Positions 36,458 through 47,333 of a DNA stretch of 64,000 nucleotides are shown piece by piece. The stretch is from Seriola aureovittata. Lineage: Eukaryota > Chordata > Actinopteri > Carangiformes > Carangidae. Location of the stretch: positions 18,963,640 through 19,027,639 of the forward strand of contig NC_079384.1 in NCBI RefSeq assembly GCF_021018895.1, given 5' to 3'. Both the position numbers and the translations under genes were made by a program. How positions within the stretch are numbered: the stretch's first letter is position 1; each line of letters starts with the position of its first letter. The notes beneath the pieces were generated by a model. The model searched no databases, had not been told where the DNA came from, and saw only the letters and a program-made list of their open reading frames with translations.

Positions 36458-36683
36458 ATTATAGCATATATCATCTGTCCACACTCAACTTCTGCGGTTT
36501 TTTTTGCTGACTTTTTTTGCTGACTTTTTTTGCTGACTTCCGGCTCAGAACAAAACCTTAAACTATGGGTATTATAGCATATATCATCTGTCCACACTCA
36601 ACTTCTGCGGTTTTTTTTGCTGACTTTTTTTGCTGACTTTTTTTGCTGACTTCCGGCTCAGAACAAAACCTTAAACTATGGGT
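36458..36683. repeat. Two tandem 113-base units with a nested 13-base repeat
   Basis: Units 36,458-36,570 and 36,571-36,683 appear identical. Each contains three consecutive TTTTTTTGCTGAC words and ends in AACCTTAAACTATGGGT. Part of each unit (CAAAACCTTAAACT) resembles chmp6 intron 1, so the array seems to have grown from the broken edge of copy 3. Confidence 0.9.
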
Positions 36684-37040
36684 GCAGAGCTGTTGCATCT
36701 GTCCACTTCCGGCTCAACTTCAGCCCTGAGTGTATCATGACGGGAAGAGAGGATGTGATATTATAGATATATATTTGACAGTTATTGTTGAGAGAATGAT
36801 GATATCTCTCTCTGACCTGTCGTCCTGGCTCCCCCTTGCCGTAGCATGTTGTGGATGTGGGAACACTGGTCTAGGAGCTGTTTCTCTGTCAGCCTGGATG
36901 TTGGGTTTCAGATCATCATCATTTCTCAACCGGTTCCAACACCTGACTCAGAGCAAGATCCGAGCCATTTGTGGTCTCACTCGTCCTGAGGAAGGACAGT
37001 AGCACCAACCTTGTTTAAGGGTTCATAGAGCCACTGGATC

Positions 37041-37110
37041 CCTGGCCGGGAATCGACCCCCGATCTCCTGTGCTAAAGTCGGTAGTGTCGACCACTGAGC
37101 TGAACTGACT
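37041..37110 (-). repeat. tRNA-like module
   Basis: Same module as at 34,047 with the same box A- and box B-like motifs; it lies about 460 bases upstream of the intact Ig gene. Confidence 0.6.
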
Positions 37111-37156
37111 CTTGTTACCTGAGGTATTGTGTACGTGTCCGTGTACGTGTGCCTGT

Positions 37157-37159
<3 letters not shown>

Positions 37160-37209
<50 letters not shown>

Positions 37210-37222
37210 TGTGTGTGTGTGT
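37160..37222. repeat. (GT)n microsatellite in Ig unit 5
   Basis: GT array with a GTATGTGC interruption, followed by the CTCTGAGCTCGGATGAGG block shared by the units. Confidence 0.93.
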
Positions 37223-37573
37223 GCTCTGAGCTCGGATGAGGTTCCACTCTTCTCTCCTCTTTCTCCTGCTGTTCTTACTCAGTTTTATCTGCTGTTTATT
37301 GTGAAAATGAAGATGTATATGAAACAGCAGGTGATGAAAGAGTTGTAGATGAAACTACCTGACAGTAAACAGTTAGTGTCAGCATTAAAATGCTGCTGAC
37401 ATGTTCATCAAATACACCACATTGATCTCATCGTCCCTCTGAACTGTCCTCACACACTGTTGGAGTCAAACTGACACATTTTGACTTGTGAAGTCAGTGA
37501 AGCTCTAAATTCCATCTTTTAACAGGAAATGTGTTTGTGACTCTTCAGCTCTGTCTCCTCTCACAGGGAGAAG

Positions 37574-38431
37574 ATGATCTGCTGCATCCTGCTGCTCCTC
37601 ACACTCACCTCCTGTGTCTGTGGTTAGTTTACTCCTTCACTTTATTATCTAGAAACTGATACAAGTCCTCAGTTAGTCTGCTCCTCACTTTCCCTCTCTG
37701 TCTCCTCAACAGGAACATTTGTAGTGAACGTGACACAGAGCTCCTATCAGGCAGAGGAGAAGCACAACATCACACTGGAGTGGAGCTTCACAACCAAACC
37801 TCACACTCCATCTGACTTCCTTATTATCTTCTGTCAGCTGTTTACTGATGTCAGAGCCTCAGTCCTGTATCATCTACGTGAGGGTGTTGAGTCTCAGGAT
37901 GAAGAGTTTTCAGGACGAGTCCAGTGTGACAAAGACGTCCTCAGAGAAGGACGAATCAGACTCCATGTGTCCAGACTGAGGACTGAGGACTCAGGACTGT
38001 ACCAGTGTCAGGTCCTCACCTCTGATGGGAGGAGCTCTGGTAAATGTCACCTCAACGTCTCTGGTAAGTAGATCCAGTAGAAGTTTCTTTACAGATTCAT
38101 TTAAACTACTTCCAGTGAAATCTGGGAAATATTTGACACTTTATTCTGTTGCTGTTATTCTGTTTTGTTTATTAGTGAAATGTTTTTTCTTTACATGAAC
38201 AACGCAGATTTGTTTGGTCTCTTTGCAGAAGCGAGGGATCGGCCTGAACCTGAGACAGAACCTGAGACAGAACCTGGAGAACCAAACACAGCAAGTCGGG
38301 GAAGGATCGGCCTCTACTGTGGACTGGGACTGACAGCAGCTGTTGTTCTGACTCTTTCTTTTGTTTTCTTATTAATTCACTTCCTGCCTAGAAAACAAAG
38401 ATTTCTACCCAGAGTTCAAAGTTGGATCTGA
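37574..38431 (+). CDS. Single V-type Ig domain membrane protein, intact (copy B)
   Basis: Three exons, 37574-37622, 37713-38063 and 38229-38431, GT-AG with agreeing phases, encode 200 aa. Residues 1-17 (MICCILLLLTLTSCVCG) are a signal peptide and about 18-133 a V-type Ig domain with the DSGLYQC block (Cys115). A Pro/Glu stalk (ETEPETEPGEP) precedes one membrane helix (about 160-183) and a tail of about 15 residues without ITIM or ITAM tyrosines. N-glycosylation sites: Asn22, Asn35, Asn131. The B-strand position that normally carries the partner Cys reads TLEWSF (no Cys); Cys57, Cys88 and Cys128 are extra. TCTCACAG just before the ATG suggests a 5' UTR intron. It resembles teleost B7/butyrophilin-like or novel immune-type families, but I cannot name it. 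An immune surface or adhesion role is inference. Confidence 0.85.
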
Positions 38432-39300
38432 GGAAAAGTTTCAGCTCAACAGAAACAGTTTTGGTGGGAACAGTTTCTATTACGTCTTTTACAGTGGAAA
38501 CAATACACGGTCCAGTCATACACTAGATCTATACCTAGTCTTATTTTGAAAGGACACCTTGTTAAACTGTGTCAGACAGATGTGAAACGTGCACTGTGTT
38601 CACTTTATGAAATAATGCTGAGAAGCTTGTCTACTTTTACTGACTTACCCATCATGCACTTGACCTGATGGTATGAAACTGTAGCAGCTCACAGGAAGTG
38701 ATGTCACTGTTTGTGTTGTTGTTAATGTTCTTCCATTTACTGCCCGAAAACTGTAAAACTGTATTTTTGATTCTGACTTTGTCTATAATTTACACAGAGA
38801 TTTAAGTTTGAACAAACAGCTTTAATATTTGTTTTTTCTAAACATGAAACTCTAATGTACAGTCACTGTTTTTATTTCTGTTACAGCTTGTTGTTATTTG
38901 CTGCCTGTTATTGTCACTTTTTCATCGGATGTAAAGCTGTGAGTTTACACTGTTGTTAATGAGGACGCTCACTAGAGGGAGCTCTTTGTGCTCATTTAGA
39001 CCATCAGACACTTTCCTGTTGTGGAGCTCAGCTTCATCACTGCTGAGGACTGATCTACACTGACTCAGGTTATTGTGACCTTCAGCTTCTCTCTTCTCGG
39101 GTCATTTATTTTACTATTGGTTTGTGTGTTTATGAAATTTATACATCTTTTACATTATTATTGTTGAACTTCTGTTAATGTCTATTTCCTCTTTATTTCT
39201 GCTCCTGTGAAGCAACAGTGTTAATAAAGTTTATTCTTGTTGTTTATAATAAAGTTTTAATTCTTGACAACTTCACGGTCTCTGACTTTAAGACTCACAC
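38432..39300 (+). other. 3' UTR of Ig copy B with poly(A) signals
   Basis: AATAAA occurs at 39223-39228 and again at 39248-39253, about 800 bases after the stop codon. The same pair closes the other Ig units. No other gene is in this stretch. Confidence 0.65.
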
Positions 39301-39483
39301 ACAGAAGAGTCAGAACAACTTCTCTTAAATAAATAGATTTATTTACAGTAAATTCACATTATAAACTTTACATGATGAAAGTTGATTATTGATGGAATAT
39401 GTTACAATGCACAGAGGATTAAGATATAATTATAAGCTCTGATACAGTGAGGAAAGTTAAACTACTGTGACTGTTTAGAGCTT

Positions 39484-39697
39484 AAATTAATCAAAACAAC
39501 AAAACCTTAAACTTGTTACTTCTCAGAGAGATTGATGCCGAATTGAAGAAAAGCTCCTGAAAAGAGCTGAAACCGGGCATGTACGATTATTGGTGCACAG
39601 GTTTATTAAAATACTCCCTTTGTCAGAGTAGTTGCTTCATGCTTGCTCATGTTACAGGACAGAGGGCTCGGTGTTGTGACACTTACCAAAACCACAT
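39484..39697 (-). pseudogene. chmp6 intron-1 fragment with a scrap of exon 1
   Basis: Matches 24,148-24,399, with short deletions, and reaches the exon 1 donor: the plus strand reads CACTTACCAAAACC (exon 1 end and GTAAGTG donor on the minus strand). Only about 7 bases of exon 1 remain before the match ends. It is the fourth chmp6-derived piece in the cluster. Confidence 0.85.
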
Positions 39698-39817
39698 GAT
39701 GTACTGATTTTCAGGAGGAGACAAAACCACCAGACAAAACCACTTCCTTCTGAGCGTCGGAGGCTTCACAGAGGTAGGTTAGTTTGTTGTGAGATATTGT
39801 GATATATTTGACAGATA

Positions 39818-40475
39818 TTGTTGAGAGAATGATGATATCTCTCTCTGCCGTAGCATGTTGTGGATGTGGGAACACTGGACTAGGAGCTGTTTCTCTGTCA
39901 GCCTGACTCAGAGCAAGATCCGAGCCATTTGTGGTCTCACTCGTCCTGAGGAAGGACAGTAGCACCAACCTTGTTTAAGGGTTCATAGAGCCACTGGATC
40001 CCTGACCGGGAATCGACCCCCGATCTCCTGTGCTAAAGTCGGTAGTGTCGACCACTGAGCTGAACTGACTCTTGTTACCTGAGGTATTGTGTACGTGTGC
40101 GTGTACGTGCGTGTGTGTGTGTGTGTGTGTGCTCTGAGCTCGGATGAGGTTCCACTCTTCTCTCCTCTTTCTCCTGCTGTTCTTACTCAGTTTTATCTGC
40201 TGTTTATTGTGAAAATGAAGATGTATATGAAACAGCAGGTGATGAAAGAGTTGTAGATGAAACTACCTGACAGTAAACAGTTAGTGTCAGCATTAAAATG
40301 CTGCTGACATGTTCATCAAATACACCACATTGATCTCATCGTCACTCTGAACTGTCCTCACACACTGTTGGAGTCAAACTGACACATTTTGACTTGTGAA
40401 GTCAGTGAAGCTCTAAATTCCATCTTTTAAATGTGTTTGTGACTCTTCAGCTCTGTCTCCTCTCACAGGGAGAAG
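39818..40475 (+). other. 5' flank of Ig unit 6
   Basis: Same flank as unit 5 but shorter: a deletion after TCTCTGTCAGCCTG (39,890-39,904) removes about 55 bases and the GT array (40,111-40,130) is short. The tRNA-like module is present. An ACAGG segment before AAATGTGTTTGTGAC is lost relative to 37,522. Confidence 0.75.
40001..40070 (-). repeat. tRNA-like module
   Basis: Same as 37,041 with one substitution (CTGACCGGG for CTGGCCGGG on the plus strand). Confidence 0.6.
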
Positions 40476-41261
40476 ATGATCTGCTGCATCCTGCTGCTCC
40501 TCACACTCACCTCCTGTGTCTGTGGTTAGTTTACTCCTTCACTTTATTATCTAGAAACTGATACAAGTCCTCAGTTAGTCTGCTCCTCACTTTCCCTCTC
40601 TGTCTCCTCAACAGGAACATTTGTAGTGAACGTGACACAGAGCTCCTATCAGGCAGAGGAGAAGCACAACATCACACTGGAGTGGAGCTTCACAACCAAA
40701 CCTCACACTCCATCTGACTTCCTTATTATCTTCTGTCAGCTGTTTACTGATCTCAGACTCTCAGTCCTGTATCATCTACATGAGGGTGTTGAGTCTCAGG
40801 ATGAAGAGTTTTCAGGACGAGTCCAGTGTGACAAAGACGTCCTCAGAGAAGGACGAATCAGACTCCATGTGTCCAGACTGAGGACTGAGGACTCAGGACT
40901 GTACCGGTGTCAGGTCCTCACCTCTGATGGGAGGAGCTCTGGTAAATGTCACCTCAACGTCTCTGGTAAGTAGATCCAGTAGAAGTTTCTTTACAGATTC
41001 ATTTAAACTACTTCCAGTGAAATCTGGGAAATATTTGACACTTTATTCTGTTGCTGTTATTCTGTTTTGTTTATTAGTGAAATGTTTTTTCTTTACATGA
41101 ACAACGCAGATTTGTTTGGTCTCTTTGCAGAAGCGAGGGATCGGCCTGAACCTGAGACAGAACCTGAGACAGAACCTGGAGAACCAAACACAGCAAGTCG
41201 GGGAAGGATCGGCCTCTACTGTGGACTGGGACTGACAGCAGCTGTTGTTCTGACTCTCTGA
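40476..41261 (+). CDS. Ig V-domain protein with truncated membrane segment (copy C)
   Basis: Three exons, 40476-40524, 40615-40965 and 41131-41261, encode 176 aa. The signal peptide and V domain match copy B except for a few residues (LRLS for VRAS at 63-66, His72 for Arg, Arg114 for Gln in the YxC block). In exon 3, 52 bases present in copy B are replaced by CTGA after CTGACTCT, which creates TGA after Leu176. The product ends about 17 residues into the membrane helix and lacks the basic PRKQR stop-transfer and the tail. It could be secreted, unstable or non-functional; the sequence does not decide. Splice sites and the rest of the frame are intact. Confidence 0.75.
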
Positions 41262-42100
41262 CCCAGAGTTCAAATTTGGATCTGAGGAAAAGTTTCAGCT
41301 CAACAGAAACAGTTTTGGTGGGAACAGTTTCTATTACGTCTTTTACAGTGGAAACAATACACGGTCCAGTCATACACTAGATCTATACCTAGTCTTATTT
41401 TGAAAGGACACCTTGTTAAACTGTGTCAGACAGATGTGAAACGTGCACTGTGTTCACTTCATGAAATAATGCTGAGAAGCTTGTCTACTTTTACGGACTT
41501 TACGGACTTATCCATCTTCTCCATCTGAGCTCTTTGTGCTCATTTAGACCATCAGACACTTTCCTGTTGTGGAGCTCAGCTTCATCACTGCTGAGGACTG
41601 ATCTACACTGACTCAGGTTATTGTGACCTTCAGCTTCTCTCTTCTCAGGTCATTTATTTTACTATTGGTTTGTGTGTTTATGAAATTTATACATCTTTTG
41701 AATTATTATTGTTGGACTTCTGTTAATGTCTATTTCCTCTTTATTTCTGCTCCTGTGAAGCAACAGTGTTAATAAAGTTTATTCTTGTTGTTTATAATAA
41801 AGTTTTAATTCTTGACAACTTCACGGTCTCTGACTTTAAGACTCACACACAGAAGAGTCAGAACAACTTCTCTTAAATAAATAGATTTATTTACAGTAAA
41901 TTCACATTATAAACTTTACATGATGAAAGTTGATTATTGATGGAATATGTTACAATGCACAGAGGATTAAGATATAATTATAAGCTCTGATACAGTGAGG
42001 AAAGTTAAACTACTGTGACTGTTTAGAGCTTGATCCTCTTTAGCACAGTGATGCAGGGACACAGACATTGTTCCACAGCTCAGGGAGGATCCTGAAGGCA
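41262..42100 (+). other. 3' flank of Ig copy C and right edge of the cluster
   Basis: Former 3' UTR with a deletion of about 300 bases near 41,500-41,526 relative to copy B. The AATAAA pair is kept (first at 41771-41776). The shared downstream segment follows to about 42,098, after which the sequence becomes unique. Confidence 0.6.
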
Positions 42101-42343
42101 GCACGAAGCTCGGCCGTCTCTCAGTCGGCTGCAAACAGCTGAATCTTTGGTCGTAGAGAGGAGAGGTCTTCAGTCAGGCGAAAATCCCTTTGTCTCTCTC
42201 GGCGCATTGAGACAGTGACAGAGGTGAAAGGTCAGAGGTCAGACCGGCTGTGCGGAGAAAAGCAGCCTCATGGACCAACAGGGTAAAAGGTCGGGCTTCA
42301 GATCCGGTTTAGACTGCTCCACGTTTAATGGAGGCTTCAGGTG

Positions 42344-42414
42344 TTATAGCAGGATGACATCATCCTCTGGTCCAGTGACAATTGGCTGAGATGAACAGGT
42401 CACCTGAGGCTGAC
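42344..42414 (-). pseudogene. Truncated butyrophilin-like Ig exon
   Basis: On the minus strand a TTTTCCAG acceptor is followed by GQPQVTCSSQPIVTGPEDDV and then Ile-Leu-Leu-stop. This resembles the N-terminal strand of V domains in fish butyrophilin/MOG-like proteins (SSQPIV...GDDVILPC), with the TAA just where Pro-Cys is expected. Nothing of the rest of the domain follows, so it is a remnant. The family call rests on about 20 residues. Confidence 0.5.
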
Positions 42415-42495
42415 CTGGAAAATGGAGGGAAAAATGAAAACTAATGAAAAATGAGTGAAGTGTGGAATCTGATTTGCTGTTATTTTCATCCCAGA

Positions 42496-42740
42496 TTAAT
42501 CTGATGATTGTTTTCTTGAATAGCCAATGAAAAACCAACATACCCATTTGTCGATGTCCGACGTCACGGCAGGCCAATAATACCTCAGGGATATGGCATC
42601 TCTGCTTTTAATTTGGCCGCCAATTTGGCTGGTGTGAAATTCCTCAAATGTAGAGGCTGCCTCGGACGCACCACACACAACTTTGGCTTTGATTTGTTTG
42701 TCGGAGACCTCATGTTTAATATAATACAACTGGTCATCTA
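42496..42740 (-). pseudogene. Ty3/gypsy-type integrase zinc-binding fragment
   Basis: Minus-strand translation includes FHTSQIGGQ and SLRYYWPAVTSDIDKWVC, which fits the H-H-C-C integrase N-terminal region (His, Gly-Gly, RYYWP, DIDKWV-C), with the second His replaced and the frame lost after the first Cys. About 80 residues are recognisable. It is an isolated remnant. Confidence 0.55.
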
Positions 42741-44000
42741 GGAGAGAGCATTCATTTAGAGGGGATGCTGCATTTCAAAACACAGGCCACTGAATATATT
42801 TAAGGATTCTAATGACACATTAATTAATAGCTTCAAAGCAGTAATTCACAGCTCTTCTTTTTATAGTGTAACGCTGCTGTTTATTCGTTTTCTGGAAATT
42901 CTCCTTTGATGAGAAATTATTAATTATATTAGTTATAATATTTCTTTGTTATTTTGATATGGAAAAAAAATGTCATTAATATTTTAAATTATAGTTACTT
43001 CCTGTGACCACTAGAGGGCGGTGAACACTCATGATGTTTACCTATTTTAACCTATTCTATGCTATATCGAGTTCAGAAGACTATTATTAATCAGACAACA
43101 CATCAAGTGTCGATTGACCATTTAATATTGTGTTGCAGTTCCTCCCTGTGTCCACTGGAGGGCAGCCAACGTCCTAAATTAGCCTAGCATCATGGCAGAC
43201 ACAACAGCTTAATATCCAGTGGAAATATCCTAACTAAAACCATTACATCAGGCAGAAGAGTGGTTAGACATGCTGTGACAGCTTGAGGGCACCAAACACA
43301 ACCCTACCAGCGTCAGGGCAGATATAACAGCATAGTATATTGAGTTCCGATGAAGACTTTCAAAATAAAACGTTCACATAACATTATCAGACAAACGCAA
43401 ACTTAAAACTCAAATGTTTAGCCTGTTTATAACTTTATTTAACCTATTATTGTATTCTATTTATGTTTTAAAATATTCTTCTTATTGATTTGATTAGTTG
43501 TTTTATTGATATGATCTAGTTTTATCTTATTTTCTTTAATTTTTCTTTTTGAAAAAATATTTTTTATTATCATGTTTTTACCGTTTTTATTTCTCCTGTG
43601 CATTAGTCTTTACACATTTATACTGTCTTAACAGCTTGTCCGTCACTTGTGAAGCACTTTGAGTTGCTCCAACCTGTACAACAGGTGCTATACAACTAGT
43701 TTTATTGGTTGACTGGTTGATTGTCTGACAGTCCTATTTAACATAAACCACACAGAGTTAATCTGTAGTGAGATGTGTTAAAATTAACGTAAATTAAAAT
43801 GTTGCAGGCATTTGTTCAGTTTGTAATATGGATATAAACCCCATATAAACCTGGGAGTTTTGTTTTGTAGGTTGAAAAAGACTTAAATGGCATTTATAAT
43901 GAATGTTGTTGAATTAAAATGTGATTAAACCAAACATGCTAGCGTAAAAAGGTGTTTCAACACTTCTGTCTTCAGTGTGTCCATCAACAAACAGACAGGG
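42741..44000. other. Intergenic AT-rich stretch before abca5 3' end
   Basis: No gene was found. The short motif ACCACTAGAGGGCGGTG (43,010) and a similar ACTGGAGGGCAG (43,157) are recurrent words of vertebrate repeats. A LINE-type tail is listed separately. Confidence 0.45.
43640..43712 (+). repeat. LINE/SINE 3' tail-like sequence
   Basis: Reads TGTGAAGCACTTTGAGTTGC, then CAGGTGCTATACAACTAG and TTTTATTGG. This order (AAGCACTTTGAG, GTGCTATA, TTTTATT) is the conserved 3' end shared by many L2-like LINEs and their partner SINEs in fishes. No body of the element was identified. Confidence 0.5.
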
Positions 44001-44018
44001 CAATAATTTGGATTAACA

Positions 44019-46896
44019 TTTATTCATGAAAAGGTCGTGTACAGACCACAGAGTTCATTAATGACAAGTGTCCATCCAAACATGGCAGCGATACAGGAGG
44101 AAAATACAGCACACAGCTAAACCACAGTCTTTAAAAAATAAAATCAGTGCACAGAATCTTACAAAGATTGCATAATATAAAGAAAGGTTATAAAATTTCC
44201 CAGAAATAGTGCAATTTTACCACCACCAGGAAAATAAAATGAAACCTGCTCCACTTTCAATGCCAATTGTCTAAATGCTCCACTTTCCACAGAGCCAAAC
44301 AATGTTTTGGTTTTCTTCGTGTGAATTACTTCTAACGAGATGTGATGCTTTTTGTTCTGGGCGCAGGGATACGAGAAGTGCAAAGCCAATGTGTTTTAAT
44401 GATTACATGTTACTGAGACCGACAGACCCACAGAATACACATGAATGTTGGAGTGCCCACAAAGTTTAAAGAATTCTGAGAACACAAACCCTTCATTTCA
44501 CTTGAGAAAACAAAAAGTATATATATGACATCCCAAAAACCCATCCATCCTGGCCACACGTATAAAAAGTAATGCAGAGCCAGTGTTTTTATTTAATGAG
44601 GGAACAGGGCTACATGAGTGCAAACTAAATGTTGCCAGGGTTAAATAAAGTTTTCACATTTAAATCAGAACCTCAAGCATTACTCTAACTCACTTTAAGA
44701 GTATTTGATGTGCATGTGTGGAAGTCTGTGGTGCATGTTCAGAAAATCAATCAGCGTCCGACTTATTTCTTCAAAAACCTCACAAACACAAACCTTCTTC
44801 CCAAAACACGAGTCTGATATTTTGTAAATCAGCTCTTACCTAACTTCAGTAAATCATGATGTAGCAGGTTAAAAAAGCATCAAATAAAACAAATGGAAGC
44901 TACTGCATAAACACATGAAAGTCAATTGTCCCAGACACCTTGTGCAAAAATGAAAAACCACCACTACAAAATATCTGTGCTGTGAGTCTGAGAGATGGAC
45001 ACGTGACTGAGCTTGGGACAGAAAATAACTTTTATTCAAATATCTAGAATTTATGTTTAAAAACCCTCAAATAAACCTCCAGCATCTCCTCTGTCACAAG
45101 GAGACGAACTTCAAGTAAAATGCCACAGATGATATTGTGTCCTCCAGAGGAGCGGCAACAGACACACACTTGACAGTTTAATCATCAGACTGCAACAAAC
45201 ACGTGTAGTGTTGATGTGTTTTTGCTGAGTTTAGAGAGCAGAGTTTGTGTTGCTGCTGCACTGAGACACATTAGACTGTCAGCTGTTCTTGTTGTTTTGT
45301 CCACCGGCCTGTCAGAGGAAGCTCCTCATTCAGACAAATATCACCACAGATCACATATTTCTCTACAAAGTGTCTTCAATTCCCTTTAACCACGTCATCC
45401 TCTCACCTGAAAAATTACAATTTATGGGTTTGCTGATAGGTATTGCACCAACAACGCACCTGCTCATATAAAGACTATGCAGAAAACAGTTGCAGCTACA
45501 CACAGTATATACAACACAGTAAACACACACACACACGCACGCACGCATACACACGCACTAAACAACAAAACACAGCTGCATGATTAAAAGTGGCACCAAA
45601 GTGAAACAGAGTGACAACAGGAGCTCCGCAGAGCGTCACTGCTGCGTTTCAAACCCTCTCCTCACTCAAAGCCAAACGTACATTCAAAATCTGTTTGTCA
45701 GAAATCCTCAGAAAACCTGGCTGAGAGATAAAGGACGTATCAACAAGCCCCCCACCTCCAAATCTGGATCTGAACCCAACCTCGAGCTCCACCTCTCCAC
45801 ATTTGAGGCTGATCGGCCCTGGCTAACGTCTGATGAGGGCAGTGTGCTACATGTACTGGCGTGCATATTCTACACTACATTCCCAAGCTATGGGTTCTAT
45901 TTCAAAGCTAAACATGTAGAGAGGAAGGCCACAGATCAAAGACCATCTGTCCGATATCCTCATCCCAACATCCGTCTGCCACATCTCTAAATAATCAAGC
46001 TCCACTTGAGCGTGCATGCTGAAACACCCAGAGTTTCAATGTGGGTCTAGACATGGAGACGTGCACGGTGGTGGAAAACGAGGACAAGGGACTCTGCTCT
46101 TCAACCCCAGAGGAAAAACACTTGATAATTATATGGGGCTTTATAAAGACTCTGTGGAGGACTAATATCTCTTCTCCAGTGTGTTAACAAACAGGCATTT
46201 ATTCCACTGCCCCACATCAATAATAGAACTATTATGCAAACTACTAATGCACATGCTACTGACACTAAAAACCAAAAGTACTTCTCAGTGTCAATGTGTG
46301 AAGAGGTGTGATAGTGTGTGGTTCAGAGATGTGCTGCTTTGGTTCAATTGTGGATGGATTCCATTTCTGGTAGTGTTTAAAAACAGTTTCACAAACACAA
46401 CAGACAAAAACACCTGAAGAGACGAGCAAACGTACTTACTGTTACTCCTCCCACACAGGAGGACGGATGGAAAGGGTTACAAAGCATAAATATTACATAT
46501 TATATATATTTTTTTCCATTTACTGATTCCCTGTGAAGATAAAAAACACTGTTAGAAAGAGGAGTAGGTGTCGCATCAGCGTGTCCAGAAAGACTGCAGG
46601 CCCTTCGGTCAGAGCGGTTCAGAAAACACGGAGCACCAGTGGACGAGGGTTACACACATGCACACCTCAGACCCACAGAGAGGAGCAATGACAGCCCCCA
46701 GCCCAGATTACACACACAGTCAGTCTTCAGTGTATGTGGGCCCCCACCCAGGTCTGTCGCGTTCGTTTCAAGGCGGTGGGGGTTCGTTTGCGTGGAGCGG
46801 GCGCGTGCTGGCGTGAGCCTTCAGGCGCTGAAGCCCGGCGGGTCGGTATTGGTTAGTCCTGGTCAGTCACCAGCCTGCTCCCTCTGATAGACGAGT
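44019..46896 (-). other. Probable abca5 3' UTR with two poly(A) signals
   Basis: Minus-strand AATAAA hexamers stand at 45036-45031 and 44024-44019, about 1.9 and 2.9 kb after the abca5 stop codon. The stretch contains no splice-compatible coding exon. A 136-codon plus-strand frame (45580-45990) crosses it but shows no domain. Which signal is used is unknown. Confidence 0.5.
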
Positions 46897-47271
46897 TCAA
46901 AGCTGGTGCACGATGCTGTCTGTGTGGTTGACTGAGACGGCGCCGTCCTGGCGCAGCCGCTGCCACTGGAAGGTTGTGCTGAGGGAGCCCATCTCATCCT
47001 CCTCGTTCTCCTGCTCCTTGGCAAACTCCATAAACACCTGGAGGACAAAGACACAGGAAGAGGAGGAAGGAGAGGAGAATGAGACACTGGTTTGATCTGT
47101 GATTTACACTGAGTCTGGGCTCTCCGTTTTTTAACCACCTACCTGCTCTAAGGTTGACTGGGAGAAGTTGTACTCTTCAAAGTTGAAGGTTTGCTTGGCT
47201 GAAAAATAAACAGAGATAACGAAGATAAATTAAAGTGGATGAGTTGGCAGATATGTCCCAAATGGTAGAGG

Positions 47272-47333
<62 letters not shown>

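Noticed and set aside
42100..42260. Minus-strand frame ending in RPKIQLFAAD-stop that looks like a protein C-terminus
   Set aside because: It is preceded by an in-frame stop without an acceptor in between and has no recognised homologue, so a terminal exon could not be supported.
45580..45990. 136-codon plus-strand open frame in the abca5 3' UTR
   Set aside because: No recognisable domain, no signal peptide or splice context, and it lies antisense to a probable UTR. It is most simply a chance open frame.
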